DNA of 64,000 nucleotides from Peptococcaceae bacterium (GCA_023512435.1 JAILZP010000012.1:18788-82787), one strand, 5' to 3'. Shown: positions 27,633-37,422, numbered from the stretch's first letter. The notes: a model not told the origin generated them from the letters alone. Translations and numbers: made by a program.

Positions 27633-28319
27633 TTAACCCTTCCCCGGCGAAAATTTCTTCAGGGTGGAGGTGACCCTTGTCTCCCCGGAAATGAATTCCC
27701 TTTTCACCAATCCCACACCCTCCCTGTAATACTCGTACAGGGTGGAATCCTTGCCGCCTATTTTCACCTTGATGCATTTTTCAAATTTGCCCGCCGGCGT
27801 GTTTACGGCGGCGTTGACATCGACAATCTCCCTCTCCCCGTTGGGGTCCTTCCATTTGGTGCCCACCTGCAGGGGGGCCTTCAGAATGACCGTCCTTTCG
27901 CTCTGCGGCCTGTCCAGGAGGTTTACCCGGTCGTAGACCTCCCCCTGGCTGAAGACGCGGGTTGCCGCCTCGTCCGTGACCTCATATATAACGGCCATCA
28001 CGGTGCCTCCGTTGTCTTCCCGGACCTGGGCCCGGTTGCCGGCGGTAAAGATCACCTCCCTGGTGAAGGAGGCGTATTCGTTGCCCTCTCCAAGGTATTC
28101 CCAGACCGTGCCCAGGGCAAGGGGAAAGTATTGGCCGGGCTTAACGGCCGGGGGCCGTTGTTCAGGCGGTTTTTGGCCGGGGGGCTGTTCCTGGGCTTTT
28201 GGCGCTTCCTTTGAAGGCTTCGATTCCGGAGGCTTTCCGGCGGTCCCGGAGCAGCCTGCCTGGAAAACGCCGGACAGCAGGATAATTGCTGCCATTAAAG
28301 CGGCGACGGTCCGTTTCAT
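27633..28319 (-). CDS. Hypothetical lipoprotein with proline-rich linker
   Basis: The 228-residue protein begins MKRTVAALMAAIILLSG and has a cysteine at about residue 23 (FQAGCSG). This is a lipobox-like site, although Gln at the -3 position is unusual. A Pro/Lys/Glu-rich linker (residues about 28-60) leads to a globular domain starting QYFPLALGTVWEYLGEGNEYASFTR, with further strands to VGLVKREFISGETRVTSTLKKF. This opening resembles small extracytoplasmic beta proteins seen in clostridial lipoproteins, but I cannot name a family with confidence. The ATG at 28319 is the natural start. It is transcribed alone, convergent with the exporter operon. Likely anchored on the outer face of the membrane. 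Confidence 0.7.
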   Translation of the reverse strand: MKRTVAALMAAIILLSGVFQAGCSGTAGKPPESKPSKEAPKAQEQPPGQKPPEQRPPAVKPGQYFPLALGTVWEYLGEGNEYASFTREVIFTAGNRAQVREDNGGTVMAVIYEVTDEAATRVFSQGEVYDRVNLLDRPQSERTVILKAPLQVGTKWKDPNGEREIVDVNAAVNTPAGKFEKCIKVKIGGKDSTLYEYYREGVGLVKREFISGETRVTSTLKKFSPGKG

Positions 28320-28582
28320 ATAGAAAATCCCTCCTGGCGGTATTTTGTGCGGAACCGGGCCGGTTCAAACCCGGGGCAATAGAAAAAGTGCGGACTTGAA
28401 CCACCGGACGGCCGCTTCCTTCCTTTATATTTAAGTATGTAACAAATATCCGTTTCAGTGAATAATTTATTAAAAAACAATGGCAAGGGAGGCTAAATAT
28501 GGGTTAAGAAGCGGCAAAAAGCTGTGGCCATTTTTTGCCTGGAAACATATTATAAACAGGGCGGACGAAAGGAGGGTTGCTG

Positions 28583-28696
28583 ATGGGCGGACACGGCGGA
28601 TCTTATTTCGACGGCAGCTTTATTCTTTTCCTGATCCTGATTCTGCTGGTCTTTGGATCGTTTTTCCCGGGAGCCTACTACGGCGAGAAAAAATAA
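28583..28696 (+). CDS. YjcZ-like hydrophobic mini-protein, copy 1
   Basis: The 37-residue product starts MGGHGGSYFDGSF, then has a single hydrophobic segment (ILFLILILLVFGSFF) and ends PGAYYGEKK. Gly-rich head, one membrane helix and short polar tail match the layout of YjcZ-family sporulation mini-proteins of Firmicutes (pattern-level assignment). The ATG at 28583 follows AAAGGAGGG at ideal distance. A second copy lies 37 bases downstream, so this is a tandem duplication. It is shorter than most gene finders report. The coding evidence is the ribosome site together with conservation between the two copies. Confidence 0.72.
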   Translation: MGGHGGSYFDGSFILFLILILLVFGSFFPGAYYGEKK

Positions 28697-28733
28697 TCTT
28701 AAACAATTAAAAAACGTAAAGGAGTGCTGATTT

Positions 28734-28850
28734 ATGGGTTACGGCTTCGGCGGCGGATACAACAGCAGCGCGTTTATAATCTTCCTGATCCTGATCCTGC
28801 TGGTCTTCGGCACCGGTTTCTTCCCAGGCTACTGCGGAGATCAGAAGTAA
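28734..28850 (+). CDS. YjcZ-like hydrophobic mini-protein, copy 2
   Basis: The 38-residue product starts MGYGFGGGYNSSAF, continues with the same hydrophobic segment as copy 1 (FLILILLVFG) and ends FFPGYCGDQK with one cysteine. The shared core between the copies (LILILLVFG and the FFPG turn) with divergent ends indicates selection on the membrane segment. The ATG at 28734 follows AAAGGAGTG. Both copies sit in an otherwise gene-free spacer between the lipoprotein and the P-type ATPase gene. A role in the spore or membrane is inferred from family resemblance only. Confidence 0.72.
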   Translation: MGYGFGGGYNSSAFIIFLILILLVFGTGFFPGYCGDQK

Positions 28851-29017
28851 AGGAATAAGTCCGGCCCCACAACCGGGCTGTCGGCCATTGTTTCAGAAAA
28901 AGGCGTCCGGGGTCTGCCGAGAATGTGCCTCCGGCGCCTTTTTGCCTGCCCGGCGGTTATTTTTTTTCCGCCCCCGTCATAGAGATTACCATCGGGAACA
29001 GGTGGAAATATCCGGGG

Positions 29018-31765
29018 GTGTTGGCAATAAACAGCCAGTGGCAGATGATGACCGTCGAGGAGGTTTTAAATGCGCTGCGCACCGACGCGGCAAGGGGCCT
29101 GGACGAAAAGGAGGCGGCGGAGAGGCTGGCCAGGTTCGGGCCCAACCGGCCGGCCGGTGCGGAACCGGCGTCCCTCTGGCGTGTTTTTCTCAACCGGTTG
29201 AGGTATTTTCCGGTGCTTGGGCTGCTGGCGGCCGCGGCCCTGTGGGGATTTTGGGGACAAAACGCCGGGGCTGCGGCCGTCGCCGGCATCGTGATTATAA
29301 AGGCCTTCCTGGAAAGCTTCCGGGAATACCGGGCCGGAAGGTTCCTGGGAAACCTGAAGAGCCTTGCTCCCCCGCAGGCCGTGGTGATCAGGGGAGGCCG
29401 GGAGAGGAAGATAGACGCCTTAGGTCTGGTTCCGGGCGATATTGTCAGCCTGGAGGCCGGCGGCCGGGTCCCGGCGGATATACGGATTACCGAGGCGGTT
29501 GGTCTGAAAATAGCGGATCCGGTCCCCACCGGGGATCCGGCGCCGGCTGATAAAAGAACCGGACCGGTTGCCGGCGGGGCGGCAAACCCCTGGGACATGC
29601 CTAATATGGCCTGCCTGGGCGCCACCGTGACCGGGGGAAGGGGCCGGGGGGTGGTGGTGGCCACCGGAATGGCCGCCGGGATGTTCCATGCGGCGGTGAT
29701 GTCCGGTGAAGCCGGGCGGGAGGAGACACCCCTCAAGCGGCTTCTGGATCGGCAGGGCAGGTGGCTGGCGGTTGTCTGCCTGACCGCGTGCGCCGCGGTG
29801 GCGGTGATGGGGGTCTTCCGGGGGGAACCCCTTCACCGGATGATCATGGCCGGCCTCAGCCTGGCGGCCGCCTTTGCGCCCAGAGGACTGCCGGCCATTG
29901 CGGCCGTTTCCCTGGCCGCCGGCGCCCGGCGGATGTCCGGGCGCAACGTCATCCCGCGCGAACTGCGGGCGCTGGAAGCGCTGGGCCGCGCCACGGCGAT
30001 CTGTTGCGACAAGACCGGCGTCCTGACCCGGAATGAAATGGCGGTGAGGAAGGTTCTGGCCGGGAGCGTGGAGGCGGAAATAAGCGGCGACGGGTACGAT
30101 CCCAGGGGAGAGATCAAATTTGTCAGGGGCGGCAGAGATCAGCAGTTTGACCTTCTATTGAGGTGCGCCGCCCTCTGCAACAACTCGTCTTTGTTTCGGG
30201 ACGAAATCAAGATAGGCGGTTTTTTCAGGGGGATAGCCTCCGGCAGGACGGTCCGGGAGTGGGACATCCGGGGAGATCCCACCGAGGGCGCGCTGCTGGT
30301 GATGGCGGCCCGGGGCGGAATCTGGCGGGAAAGACTGGAGCGGCATGAAAGCCGGGTGGCCGAACTGCCCTTTGATCCGGACCGTAAGTGCATGACGGTG
30401 ATTTGCCGGGACCGTTCCGGAAAGATCAGGGCATACACCAAGGGGGCGCCGGCTGTGCTGCTGGAACTGTGCACCCACCGCTTCCGGGGAAGCATGATCA
30501 CGCCTCTTTCCGAAAAGGACAGGCTGGAGATCCTGGCCGCATGTTCCGGGATGGCGGGCCGGGGGCTGAGGGTGCTGGCCTTTGCCTGCAGGGACCTGGC
30601 CGGTGAGCGGGAGGATTACCGCAGCGAGGAAAAAGATTTAACATTTATCGGGCTGTGCGGGATGACCGACCCGCCCCGTCCAGACGCCGCAGGGGCCGTG
30701 CGTGTTTGCGGGCGGGCGGGGATTCACGTGGCCGTGATCACCGGGGACCATCATGAAACCGCCCGGGCCGCGGCCGCCGAAACGGGGCTTTTGGCCCGGG
30801 GAGGCAGGGTAATCACCGGCCGGGAAATGGACGCCCTGACGGACGGGGAACTGGCCCGGCAGGCGGGCGAGGCGGCGGTTTACGCCGAGATTTCGCCCCG
30901 GCACAAGCTGCGTATTGTCAGGGCTTTGAAGCAGGCGGGGAACGTGGTGGCCGTCACCGGGGGCGGGTTGGAAGACATCCCGGCCTTAAAGGAGGCCGAT
31001 ATCGGCATGGCCATGGGGATCAGAGGCGCCGACGCGGCCAGGGAGGCCGCACCGGTAATTCTGGCCGACGACAGTTTCTCCACCGCCGTTGCGGCCGTGG
31101 AGGAGGGCCGGGGCATATGCAGCCGCTTCAGGAGGCATATCCTCTATCTCCTGTCCTGCAGCGCCGGCGGGCTGCTGGTGATGTTGCTGGCGGCGGCGGG
31201 CGGATCCCCCCTGCCCCTCCTGCCCGTCCAGATCCTCTGGGTCAGCCTGATTACCGGCGTCCTGCCTGATGCCGCCCTGGAAGCCGAACCAGCGGACAGG
31301 GATATTATGGACAGGCCCGGGCATCCCGGGGAAGGCCTTGACGCCCGCGGACTTCTGTGGCGGGCTGCGGGCTGCGGCCTGATCGCGGCCCTGGTCACCC
31401 TGGCCGTGTTCCGGGCGGTCTGGCTGGGGTCCGGGAAGATTGACCTGGCCCGTACCGCGGCCTTCGATACCCTTGTTTTTTCCCTTCTGTTCCTTGCCTT
31501 CGCCTGCCGGTCGGAACGCCACAGCATGCTGGAACTGGGCCTCTTTACAAACCCGAAGCTGACCCTGGCCGTTTTGAGTTCGGCGGTGATCCAGGCGGCG
31601 GTGACCGCCCTGCCCTTGCTGCAACCCATATTCCACACCGTATCACTGAATGCCGTGCAGTGGTGCGCGGTGGCGGCGGCCGCCGCGCTGCCCGCCGCCG
31701 CCGTAACGGCTTTAAGGCACATCCTGGTCAAGGCCGGGCGCATATTTGCATATCTCAGGGCATAA
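29018..31765 (+). CDS. Degenerate P2-type (SERCA-like) cation ATPase
   Basis: The 915-residue protein aligns along its whole length with calcium-type P2A ATPases. It keeps the phosphorylated Asp331 (CDKTGVLT), the nucleotide-domain KGAP and TGDHHETA. Many key residues are changed. The actuator TGES is TGDP (171-174). PEGLP of helix M4 is PRGLP (Arg289). TGDGxND is TGGGLED (647-653). In helix M5 the Asn and Glu ligands are Ser715 and Gly718, and in M6 the Asn and Asp ligands are Ser743 and Gly747 (SERCA N768, E771, N796, D800). It is therefore unlikely to pump calcium and may be a pseudo-transporter, yet the frame is intact. The GTG at 29018 is preferred, after CAGGTGG; the ATG at 29045 is an alternative. 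Confidence 0.9.
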   Translation: MLAINSQWQMMTVEEVLNALRTDAARGLDEKEAAERLARFGPNRPAGAEPASLWRVFLNRLRYFPVLGLLAAAALWGFWGQNAGAAAVAGIVIIKAFLESFREYRAGRFLGNLKSLAPPQAVVIRGGRERKIDALGLVPGDIVSLEAGGRVPADIRITEAVGLKIADPVPTGDPAPADKRTGPVAGGAANPWDMPNMACLGATVTGGRGRGVVVATGMAAGMFHAAVMSGEAGREETPLKRLLDRQGRWLAVVCLTACAAVAVMGVFRGEPLHRMIMAGLSLAAAFAPRGLPAIAAVSLAAGARRMSGRNVIPRELRALEALGRATAICCDKTGVLTRNEMAVRKVLAGSVEAEISGDGYDPRGEIKFVRGGRDQQFDLLLRCAALCNNSSLFRDEIKIGGFFRGIASGRTVREWDIRGDPTEGALLVMAARGGIWRERLERHESRVAELPFDPDRKCMTVICRDRSGKIRAYTKGAPAVLLELCTHRFRGSMITPLSEKDRLEILAACSGMAGRGLRVLAFACRDLAGEREDYRSEEKDLTFIGLCGMTDPPRPDAAGAVRVCGRAGIHVAVITGDHHETARAAAAETGLLARGGRVITGREMDALTDGELARQAGEAAVYAEISPRHKLRIVRALKQAGNVVAVTGGGLEDIPALKEADIGMAMGIRGADAAREAAPVILADDSFSTAVAAVEEGRGICSRFRRHILYLLSCSAGGLLVMLLAAAGGSPLPLLPVQILWVSLITGVLPDAALEAEPADRDIMDRPGHPGEGLDARGLLWRAAGCGLIAALVTLAVFRAVWLGSGKIDLARTAAFDTLVFSLLFLAFACRSERHSMLELGLFTNPKLTLAVLSSAVIQAAVTALPLLQPIFHTVSLNAVQWCAVAAAAALPAAAVTALRHILVKAGRIFAYLRA

Positions 31766-31889
31766 ACCGCCGGGTTGAACAGCAGGGAAATAAATAAAAT
31801 TAAAGAAGGAAAAATTAAAAAAACATGGAAAATAAGCAGGGTATGTTTGTTTTATACAGGCGCACCCGGCGTTTTCGGAGGGATCCGGG

Positions 31890-32741
<852 letters not shown>

Positions 32742-32763
32742 CTATAGAATGGAGGAGATTGCA

Positions 32764-33960
32764 TTGACCAGACTTGCAAGCAGGGCGACCGGCATCAGCC
32801 CGTCACCCACCCTGTCCATAGACGCCAGGGCCAAGAAAATGGTGGCCGACGGAATGGATGTGGTAAACTTCGGGGTGGGGGAACCCGATTTCGACACCCC
32901 GGATCACATCAAGCAGGCTGCCGTGGAAGCGCTTCAGAAAGGCATGACCAAGTATACCCCGGTGGCCGGGACGGACAGGCTGAAGGCGGCCATAGTCAAA
33001 AAGTTCAAGGAAGACAACGGCCTGGAATACCAGCCTTCCCAGATTGTTGTTTCCGCCGGGGCCAAGCACTCCCTGTACAACGCCTTTCAGGTCCTCTGCC
33101 AGGAAGGCGACGAGGTGATCCTGCCGGCCCCCTACTGGGTGAGCTACCTGGAGCAGATCAAGCTGGCCGGCGGCATTCCGGTGATTGTCCAGACAAGGGC
33201 CTCCAACGGGTTCAAGCTGACCCCGGAGGAACTGGAGTCAGTCCTCACCAGGAGGACAAGGCTGATTGTTCTGAACAGCCCAAGCAACCCCACCGGATCG
33301 GTGTATACCCGGGCCGAGCTGGAAGCCCTGGGTGAAATACTGGCCCGCCAGGGCGTGGTCATAATTTCCGACGAGATCTATGAAAAACTGGTGTATGACG
33401 GCACCGAACACGTCAGCATCGCCTCCCTGGGCCCGGAACTGAAGGAACTGACCGTGGTCATCAACGGGGTGTCCAAGTCTTACGCCATGACCGGGTGGCG
33501 CATCGGGTACGCCGCGGCGCCCCAGCCGGTGGCCAAGGCCATGGCCGACCTGCAGAGCCACTCCACCTCCAACCCCACCTCCATCGCCCAGGCGGCCAGC
33601 GTGGCGGCCCTGGAGGGGCCCCAGGAGCCCCTGGCGGAAATGGTCAGGGAGTTCAACCGGCGCAGGGACTATATGCTGGAGAGGGTTAACGCCATTGAGG
33701 GGCTTTCCTGCGGCAGGCCGGGCGGCGCGTTTTACCTTTTCCCGGACATGAGCGCGTTTATCGGGCGGGAGTTCAAAGGCAAAAGGATAGGGGGAGCCGG
33801 CGACCTGGCCCAGGTGCTGCTGGAAGACGCCCTGGTGGCCGTGGTGCCCGGCGTGGCCTTCGGGGACGACCGCTGCTTCCGGCTCTCCTATGCCGCCTCC
33901 ATGGAAAGGATCGTCGAGGGAATGGACAGGATCGAAAGGCTCCTTTCCCAGATGAAATGA
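32764..33960 (+). CDS. Class I pyridoxal-phosphate aminotransferase (aspartate aminotransferase-like)
   Basis: The 398-residue enzyme has the fold-type I features: VVNFGVGEPDFDTPDHIK, NSPSNPTG, DEIYEKLVYDG, the PLP lysine Lys238 in GVSKSYAMTGWRIGY, and the carboxylate-binding Arg in FRLSYA. The pattern is that of Bacillus/Thermus-type (subgroup Ib) aspartate aminotransferases, so the likely reaction is aspartate plus 2-oxoglutarate to oxaloacetate plus glutamate. I place the start at the TTG at 32764 because GGAGGA lies eight bases upstream; the ATG at 32749 is inside that ribosome site. Next to dapF it could feed lysine synthesis; a role as diaminopimelate aminotransferase is less likely from sequence. 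Confidence 0.9.
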   Translation: MTRLASRATGISPSPTLSIDARAKKMVADGMDVVNFGVGEPDFDTPDHIKQAAVEALQKGMTKYTPVAGTDRLKAAIVKKFKEDNGLEYQPSQIVVSAGAKHSLYNAFQVLCQEGDEVILPAPYWVSYLEQIKLAGGIPVIVQTRASNGFKLTPEELESVLTRRTRLIVLNSPSNPTGSVYTRAELEALGEILARQGVVIISDEIYEKLVYDGTEHVSIASLGPELKELTVVINGVSKSYAMTGWRIGYAAAPQPVAKAMADLQSHSTSNPTSIAQAASVAALEGPQEPLAEMVREFNRRRDYMLERVNAIEGLSCGRPGGAFYLFPDMSAFIGREFKGKRIGGAGDLAQVLLEDALVAVVPGVAFGDDRCFRLSYAASMERIVEGMDRIERLLSQMK

Positions 33961-33983
33961 GATCATAGTCAGGTGGTGGTAGG

Positions 33984-34862
33984 TTGCCCAGAAGTATGAC
34001 CGGTTTCGGCCGGGGAGAGGCTATAGGTCATGGAAAGAAATTTACCGTGGAGCTTAAATCGGTGAACCACCGCTTTGCCGAGGTGGTCCTGAGGATGCCG
34101 AAGCAGTTCTTTTCACTGGAGGAAAAGGCGAAGCGGGTGATCCTGGAAAGGGTGGCCCGGGGCAGGGTGGACGGGTTCGTTTCGGTTGAGCAGCTGGAAG
34201 AAAAAATTCCCACGGTGAAAGTTGACAAAGCACTGGCCTCATCGTATTATAAGGCAATGGGAGAGCTGCTGGCCGAATTGAAAATGGCCGATCCCATCAG
34301 GGTTGATCACATTCTGGCGCTGCCCGGGGTGGTGAGCGTGGAGTCCCCCCAGGAGGACGCCGACCAGTGGTGGCCGGCCCTGGAACAGGCGATCCGGTCG
34401 GCCCTGGACGGGCTGGTGGCCATGCGGGAGGCCGAGGGAAACCGCCTCAGGGAGGACCTCCTGGACAGGCTGGGCAGGATCGAGAAAATGACCTCCGAAA
34501 TAGAGGCCAGGGCGCCCCTGGTGGCGGAGGAGTACCGGGCAAGACTGATCCAGCGGCTTTCGGAATGGCTGGCCGACGCCACCCTGGACATGGACAGGGT
34601 GATGGCCGAGGTGGTGATCTTCGCCGAAAAGTCCAGCATCACCGAGGAAATCGTCAGGCTGTACAGCCATATCGGCCAGGCCGGCAGGAGTTTCGGCGGG
34701 AACGACCCGGTGGGGCGCAAGCTGGATTTTATCATTCAGGAGATGTACCGGGAGATCAACACCATAGCTTCAAAGTCCGGCGACGTCCTGATCAGCGGCC
34801 TGGTGGTGGAGGCAAAAAGCGAACTGGAGAAGATAAGGGAGCAGGTTCAGAACCTGGAGTAG
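33984..34862 (+). CDS. yicC: YicC-family endoribonuclease
   Basis: The 292-residue protein has the YicC N-terminal start SMTGFGRGEA with ELKSVNHRFAEVVLRMP and the C-terminal DUF1732 region DPVGRKLDFIIQEMYREINTIASKSGD. YicC proteins are RNases implicated in small-RNA turnover (family knowledge). The start is the TTG at 33984 after a GGTGGTGGTAGG stretch; the ATG four codons later is an alternative. The order yicC-remA-gmk-rpoZ-coaBC seen here is a conserved Firmicute operon, which strongly supports the naming of all five. Confidence 0.93.
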   Translation: MPRSMTGFGRGEAIGHGKKFTVELKSVNHRFAEVVLRMPKQFFSLEEKAKRVILERVARGRVDGFVSVEQLEEKIPTVKVDKALASSYYKAMGELLAELKMADPIRVDHILALPGVVSVESPQEDADQWWPALEQAIRSALDGLVAMREAEGNRLREDLLDRLGRIEKMTSEIEARAPLVAEEYRARLIQRLSEWLADATLDMDRVMAEVVIFAEKSSITEEIVRLYSHIGQAGRSFGGNDPVGRKLDFIIQEMYREINTIASKSGDVLISGLVVEAKSELEKIREQVQNLE

Positions 34863-34904
34863 AATAAAGCTCACCCGGGCAATATCTTTTAAGGAGGCGC
34901 ACAG

Positions 34905-35180
34905 ATGGACATCAAGTTGATCAATATCGGCTTTGGCAACATAGTCTCGGCCAACCGGATTATTGCCATCGTCAGCCCGGAGTCCGCGCCCATCAAGAGA
35001 ATAATAACCGAAGCCAGGGACCGGGGGATGCTGGTGGACGCCACTTACGGGCGGAGAACCAGGGCGGTCATCATCACCGACAGCGACCACGTCATCCTTT
35101 CCGCGGTTCAGCCGGAAACGGTGGCGCACCGCCTGGTGGGCAAGGAGGTTTCCTCCCCCGCGGAAGACCCCAATGACTGA
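34905..35180 (+). CDS. remA: RemA-family extracellular matrix regulator (DUF370)
   Basis: RemA in Bacillus is a DNA-binding activator of biofilm matrix genes that forms ring-like oligomers. This 91-residue product has the family core [31 protein letters not shown] and [33 protein letters not shown]. The ATG at 34905 follows AAGGAGGCGC. It overlaps gmk by eight bases. The C-terminal tail ([10 protein letters not shown]) is not conserved. Whether it controls matrix genes in this organism is not known; its presence in the gmk operon is the usual arrangement. Confidence 0.95.
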   Translation: MDIKLINIGFGNIVSANRIIAIVSPESAPIKRIITEARDRGMLVDATYGRRTRAVIITDSDHVILSAVQPETVAHRLVGKEVSSPAEDPND

Positions 35181-35817
35181 GCGGCAGCCGGGGACCCCGG
35201 GGCAGGGCTTGCTGGTGCTGATCTCAGGTCCCTCGGGTTCCGGAAAGGGCACGGTCTGCGGCCTGTTGATCAAGAACTGCCCGGACCTCAATTTAAGGCT
35301 TTCGGTCTCGGCCACCACCCGGCCGCCCAGACCCGGCGAGGTGAACGGCAGGGACTACTTTTTCATGTCCAGGCGGGAGTTTGAAAAACTGGCCGCGGAG
35401 GGCGGATTCCTGGAGTGGGCGCCCATTTACGGAAATCTCTACGGGACCCCCGCGGGCCCGGTCAGGGAGGCGCTGGGCCGGGGTGAGAACGTAATCCTGG
35501 AAATAGACGTGCAGGGGGGGCTTCAGGTAAAGGAACTGTTTCCCGACGCCGTGCTTATCTTCCTGATTCCGCCGTCCAGGGAAGCGCTCAGGCGGAGGCT
35601 CTCCGGGAGGGGCACGGACAGTCCGGACGAGATTGAAAAAAGGATGCTGTGGGTTGATACCGAACTGGGCTACATGTCCAGGTACGATTATATACTGGTT
35701 AACGACCGACTGGAAGAAACGGTGTCCAGGGTCAGGTGCATCCTGGAGGCCGAACGCAGCCGCGCCAGGCGCTTTAGGTTGCCTGGGGGCTGGATAAACC
35801 CGGGAAACGGGAATTAG
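35173..35817 (+). CDS. gmk: Guanylate kinase
   Basis: Gmk phosphorylates GMP to GDP with ATP. The 214-residue protein has the P-loop [16 protein letters not shown], the GMP-binding region [21 protein letters not shown] and [15 protein letters not shown], and the lid arginines in [15 protein letters not shown]. The ATG at 35173 overlaps remA. The C-terminus (GWINPGNGN) runs into a GGGAATT-type heptad array, so the last residues are repeat-encoded. The following 155 bases hold a repeat-built fold-back before rpoZ. Confidence 0.97.
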   Translation: MTERQPGTPGQGLLVLISGPSGSGKGTVCGLLIKNCPDLNLRLSVSATTRPPRPGEVNGRDYFFMSRREFEKLAAEGGFLEWAPIYGNLYGTPAGPVREALGRGENVILEIDVQGGLQVKELFPDAVLIFLIPPSREALRRRLSGRGTDSPDEIEKRMLWVDTELGYMSRYDYILVNDRLEETVSRVRCILEAERSRARRFRLPGGWINPGNGN

Positions 35818-35953
35818 GAATTGGGAAGCGGGAATTGCAACCACCTTACCGCTTATTGTCCCAGAGCCGTGATTCCCAGTCCCTGTAACTATTTGATTCG
35901 GTACGGGAGTCAATGCCTAACCCCCGATTCCCGATTCCCAATTCCCAATTCCT
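35807..35953. repeat. Complementary heptad arrays between gmk and rpoZ
   Basis: The left array (35807-35834: ACGGGAA, TTAGGAA, TTGGGAA, GCGGGAA) and right array (35926-35953: GATTCCC twice, AATTCCC, AATTCCT) belong to the same family in opposite orientation. AGGAATTGGGAA is exactly complementary to TTCCCAATTCCT, so the transcript could fold into a long stem with a loop of about 90 bases. The left array begins inside gmk; the right ends 19 bases before the rpoZ start. Confidence 0.88.
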
Positions 35954-35972
35954 GTTTTTTACGGGAGGCGCC

Positions 35973-36185
35973 ATGGATCAGAATATAACCCTTGACCAGC
36001 TTATGCAAAAGGTGGACAGCCGTTACACCCTGGTGGTGGTGGCGGCCAAGCGGGCCAGGAAATTGACCGAGAAAAAAGACAACGGCAATAGCGGGTTTAC
36101 CGTCCGCAAACCGGTGACCGAAGCCCTTAAGGAAATCGCCCGGGGCGCGATCAGTTACCGCCGGACGAAACAGGGAATCAAGTGA
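35973..36185 (+). CDS. rpoZ: RNA polymerase omega subunit
   Basis: Omega stabilises the beta-prime subunit of RNA polymerase. This 70-residue product shows the family core [26 protein letters not shown] and the later [19 protein letters not shown]. The ATG at 35973 follows GGGAGGCGCC. Upstream in-frame codons are translated repeat DNA and are not part of the protein. It lies between gmk and coaBC in the conserved Firmicute order, 10 bases before coaBC. Confidence 0.94.
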   Translation: MDQNITLDQLMQKVDSRYTLVVVAAKRARKLTEKKDNGNSGFTVRKPVTEALKEIARGAISYRRTKQGIK

Positions 36186-36195
36186 GAGGACCGAT

Positions 36196-37398
36196 ATGAT
36201 TGAAGGTAAATTTGTAACCCTGGGTGTCACCGGGGGCATAGCCGCGTACAAGGCTGCGGACCTGGCCAGCAAACTGACCGGCCGGGGAGCGTCCGTGCAC
36301 GTGATCATGACCAGGTCGGCCGGGGAATTCGTCAGGCCGCTGACCTTCGAGGCGCTGACGGGGAATCCCGTTCACGCCGGCCTTTTTGATTCTTCCCGGC
36401 TCTTCAGGATGCCCCATATAGAACTGGCCACCCGGGCCGACATTATCGTGGTGGCCCCGGCCACCGCCAATGTGCTGGGCAAGCTGGCCCACGGCATTGC
36501 CGACGACCTGCTGACCACCCTGGTGCTGGCCGCAACCTGCCCGGTGCTTCTGTGCCCGGCCATGAACGTGAACATGTACGCCAACCGGGCGGTACAGCAC
36601 AATATAGTCAGGCTGAAGGAGTACGGCTTCCACTTCGTGGACCCCGAAGAGGGAAGGGTGGCCTGCGGCCATTTCGGCCGGGGCAGGCTGGCCGAAACCG
36701 GGACCATCATCAGCGCCGTTGAGGGCCTGATCGGAAAGACTGAGGATATGCGGGGGCTGACGGTGATGGTGACGGCGGGGGGCACCAGGGAGCCCATCGA
36801 TCCGGTGAGGTACATATCCAACCGCAGCTCCGGCAAGATGGGATACGCCCTGGCCGGGGCGGCTTCCTCCAGGGGGGCCCGGGTGATTTTAATCTCGGCG
36901 CCCACGTCCCTGGAACCTCCTCCGGGGGTGGAACTGGTGCCGGTGGAGTCGGCCCGGGATATGCACGAAGCGGTGATGAACCATTACCCCGGGGCCCAGG
37001 TGGTGATCAAGGCGGCGGCGGTGGCCGATTACCGGTGTGAGCGGGTGGCCGGCCATAAAATAAAGAAGGAGGGGGAAAGCCTGACCCTGGAACTGGTCAG
37101 GAACCCCGACATACTGGCCGATCTGGGCCGGCGGAAGAGGGCGGGGGTGACCCTGGTGGGGTTTGCCGCCGAGACCCGGGACCTGGAAGAAAATGCCAGG
37201 CAAAAGCTGGCCGGGAAAAACCTCGACCTGCTGGTGGCCAACGATGTGACCATGCCGGGGGCCGGTTTCGGATCCGACACCAACATCGTGAAGCTGTTCT
37301 TTGCCGGGGGTAAGGTCGAATCCTTGCCGGTGATGGACAAAACGGCCGTGGCACACAGGATACTGGACGCGGTGCTGGAAATCCGGCGGGGCGGTTAA
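36196..37398 (+). CDS. coaBC: Bifunctional phosphopantothenoylcysteine decarboxylase / phosphopantothenate-cysteine ligase
   Basis: CoaBC catalyses two steps of coenzyme A synthesis. The 400-residue protein has the FMN-binding CoaC half (VTLGVTGGIAAYKAADLASKL, the catalytic His in RMPHIELATRADIIVVAPATANVLGKLAHGIADDLL, and PAMNVNMY) and the CoaB half from about residue 185 (VMVTAGGTREPIDPVRYISNRSSGKMG, and the lysine region KIKKEGESLTLELVRNPDIL). The ATG at 36196 follows GAGAGGACCG. It ends the yicC-to-coaBC operon; priA, which often follows in Firmicutes, is not here. Confidence 0.96.
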   Translation: MIEGKFVTLGVTGGIAAYKAADLASKLTGRGASVHVIMTRSAGEFVRPLTFEALTGNPVHAGLFDSSRLFRMPHIELATRADIIVVAPATANVLGKLAHGIADDLLTTLVLAATCPVLLCPAMNVNMYANRAVQHNIVRLKEYGFHFVDPEEGRVACGHFGRGRLAETGTIISAVEGLIGKTEDMRGLTVMVTAGGTREPIDPVRYISNRSSGKMGYALAGAASSRGARVILISAPTSLEPPPGVELVPVESARDMHEAVMNHYPGAQVVIKAAAVADYRCERVAGHKIKKEGESLTLELVRNPDILADLGRRKRAGVTLVGFAAETRDLEENARQKLAGKNLDLLVANDVTMPGAGFGSDTNIVKLFFAGGKVESLPVMDKTAVAHRILDAVLEIRRGG

Positions 37399-37422
37399 GC
37401 GGCCGGCTAATGCAGAATAATG

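Noticed and set aside
28480..28710. Rightward frame of 76 codons before the mini-protein genes
   Set aside because: It overlaps mini-protein copy 1 in another frame and lacks a ribosome site. The mini-protein frame has a strong site and a conserved tandem partner.
35913..35972. N-terminal extension of RpoZ
   Set aside because: The added residues are translated heptad repeat; the ATG at 35973 has the ribosome site and gives the family N-terminus.
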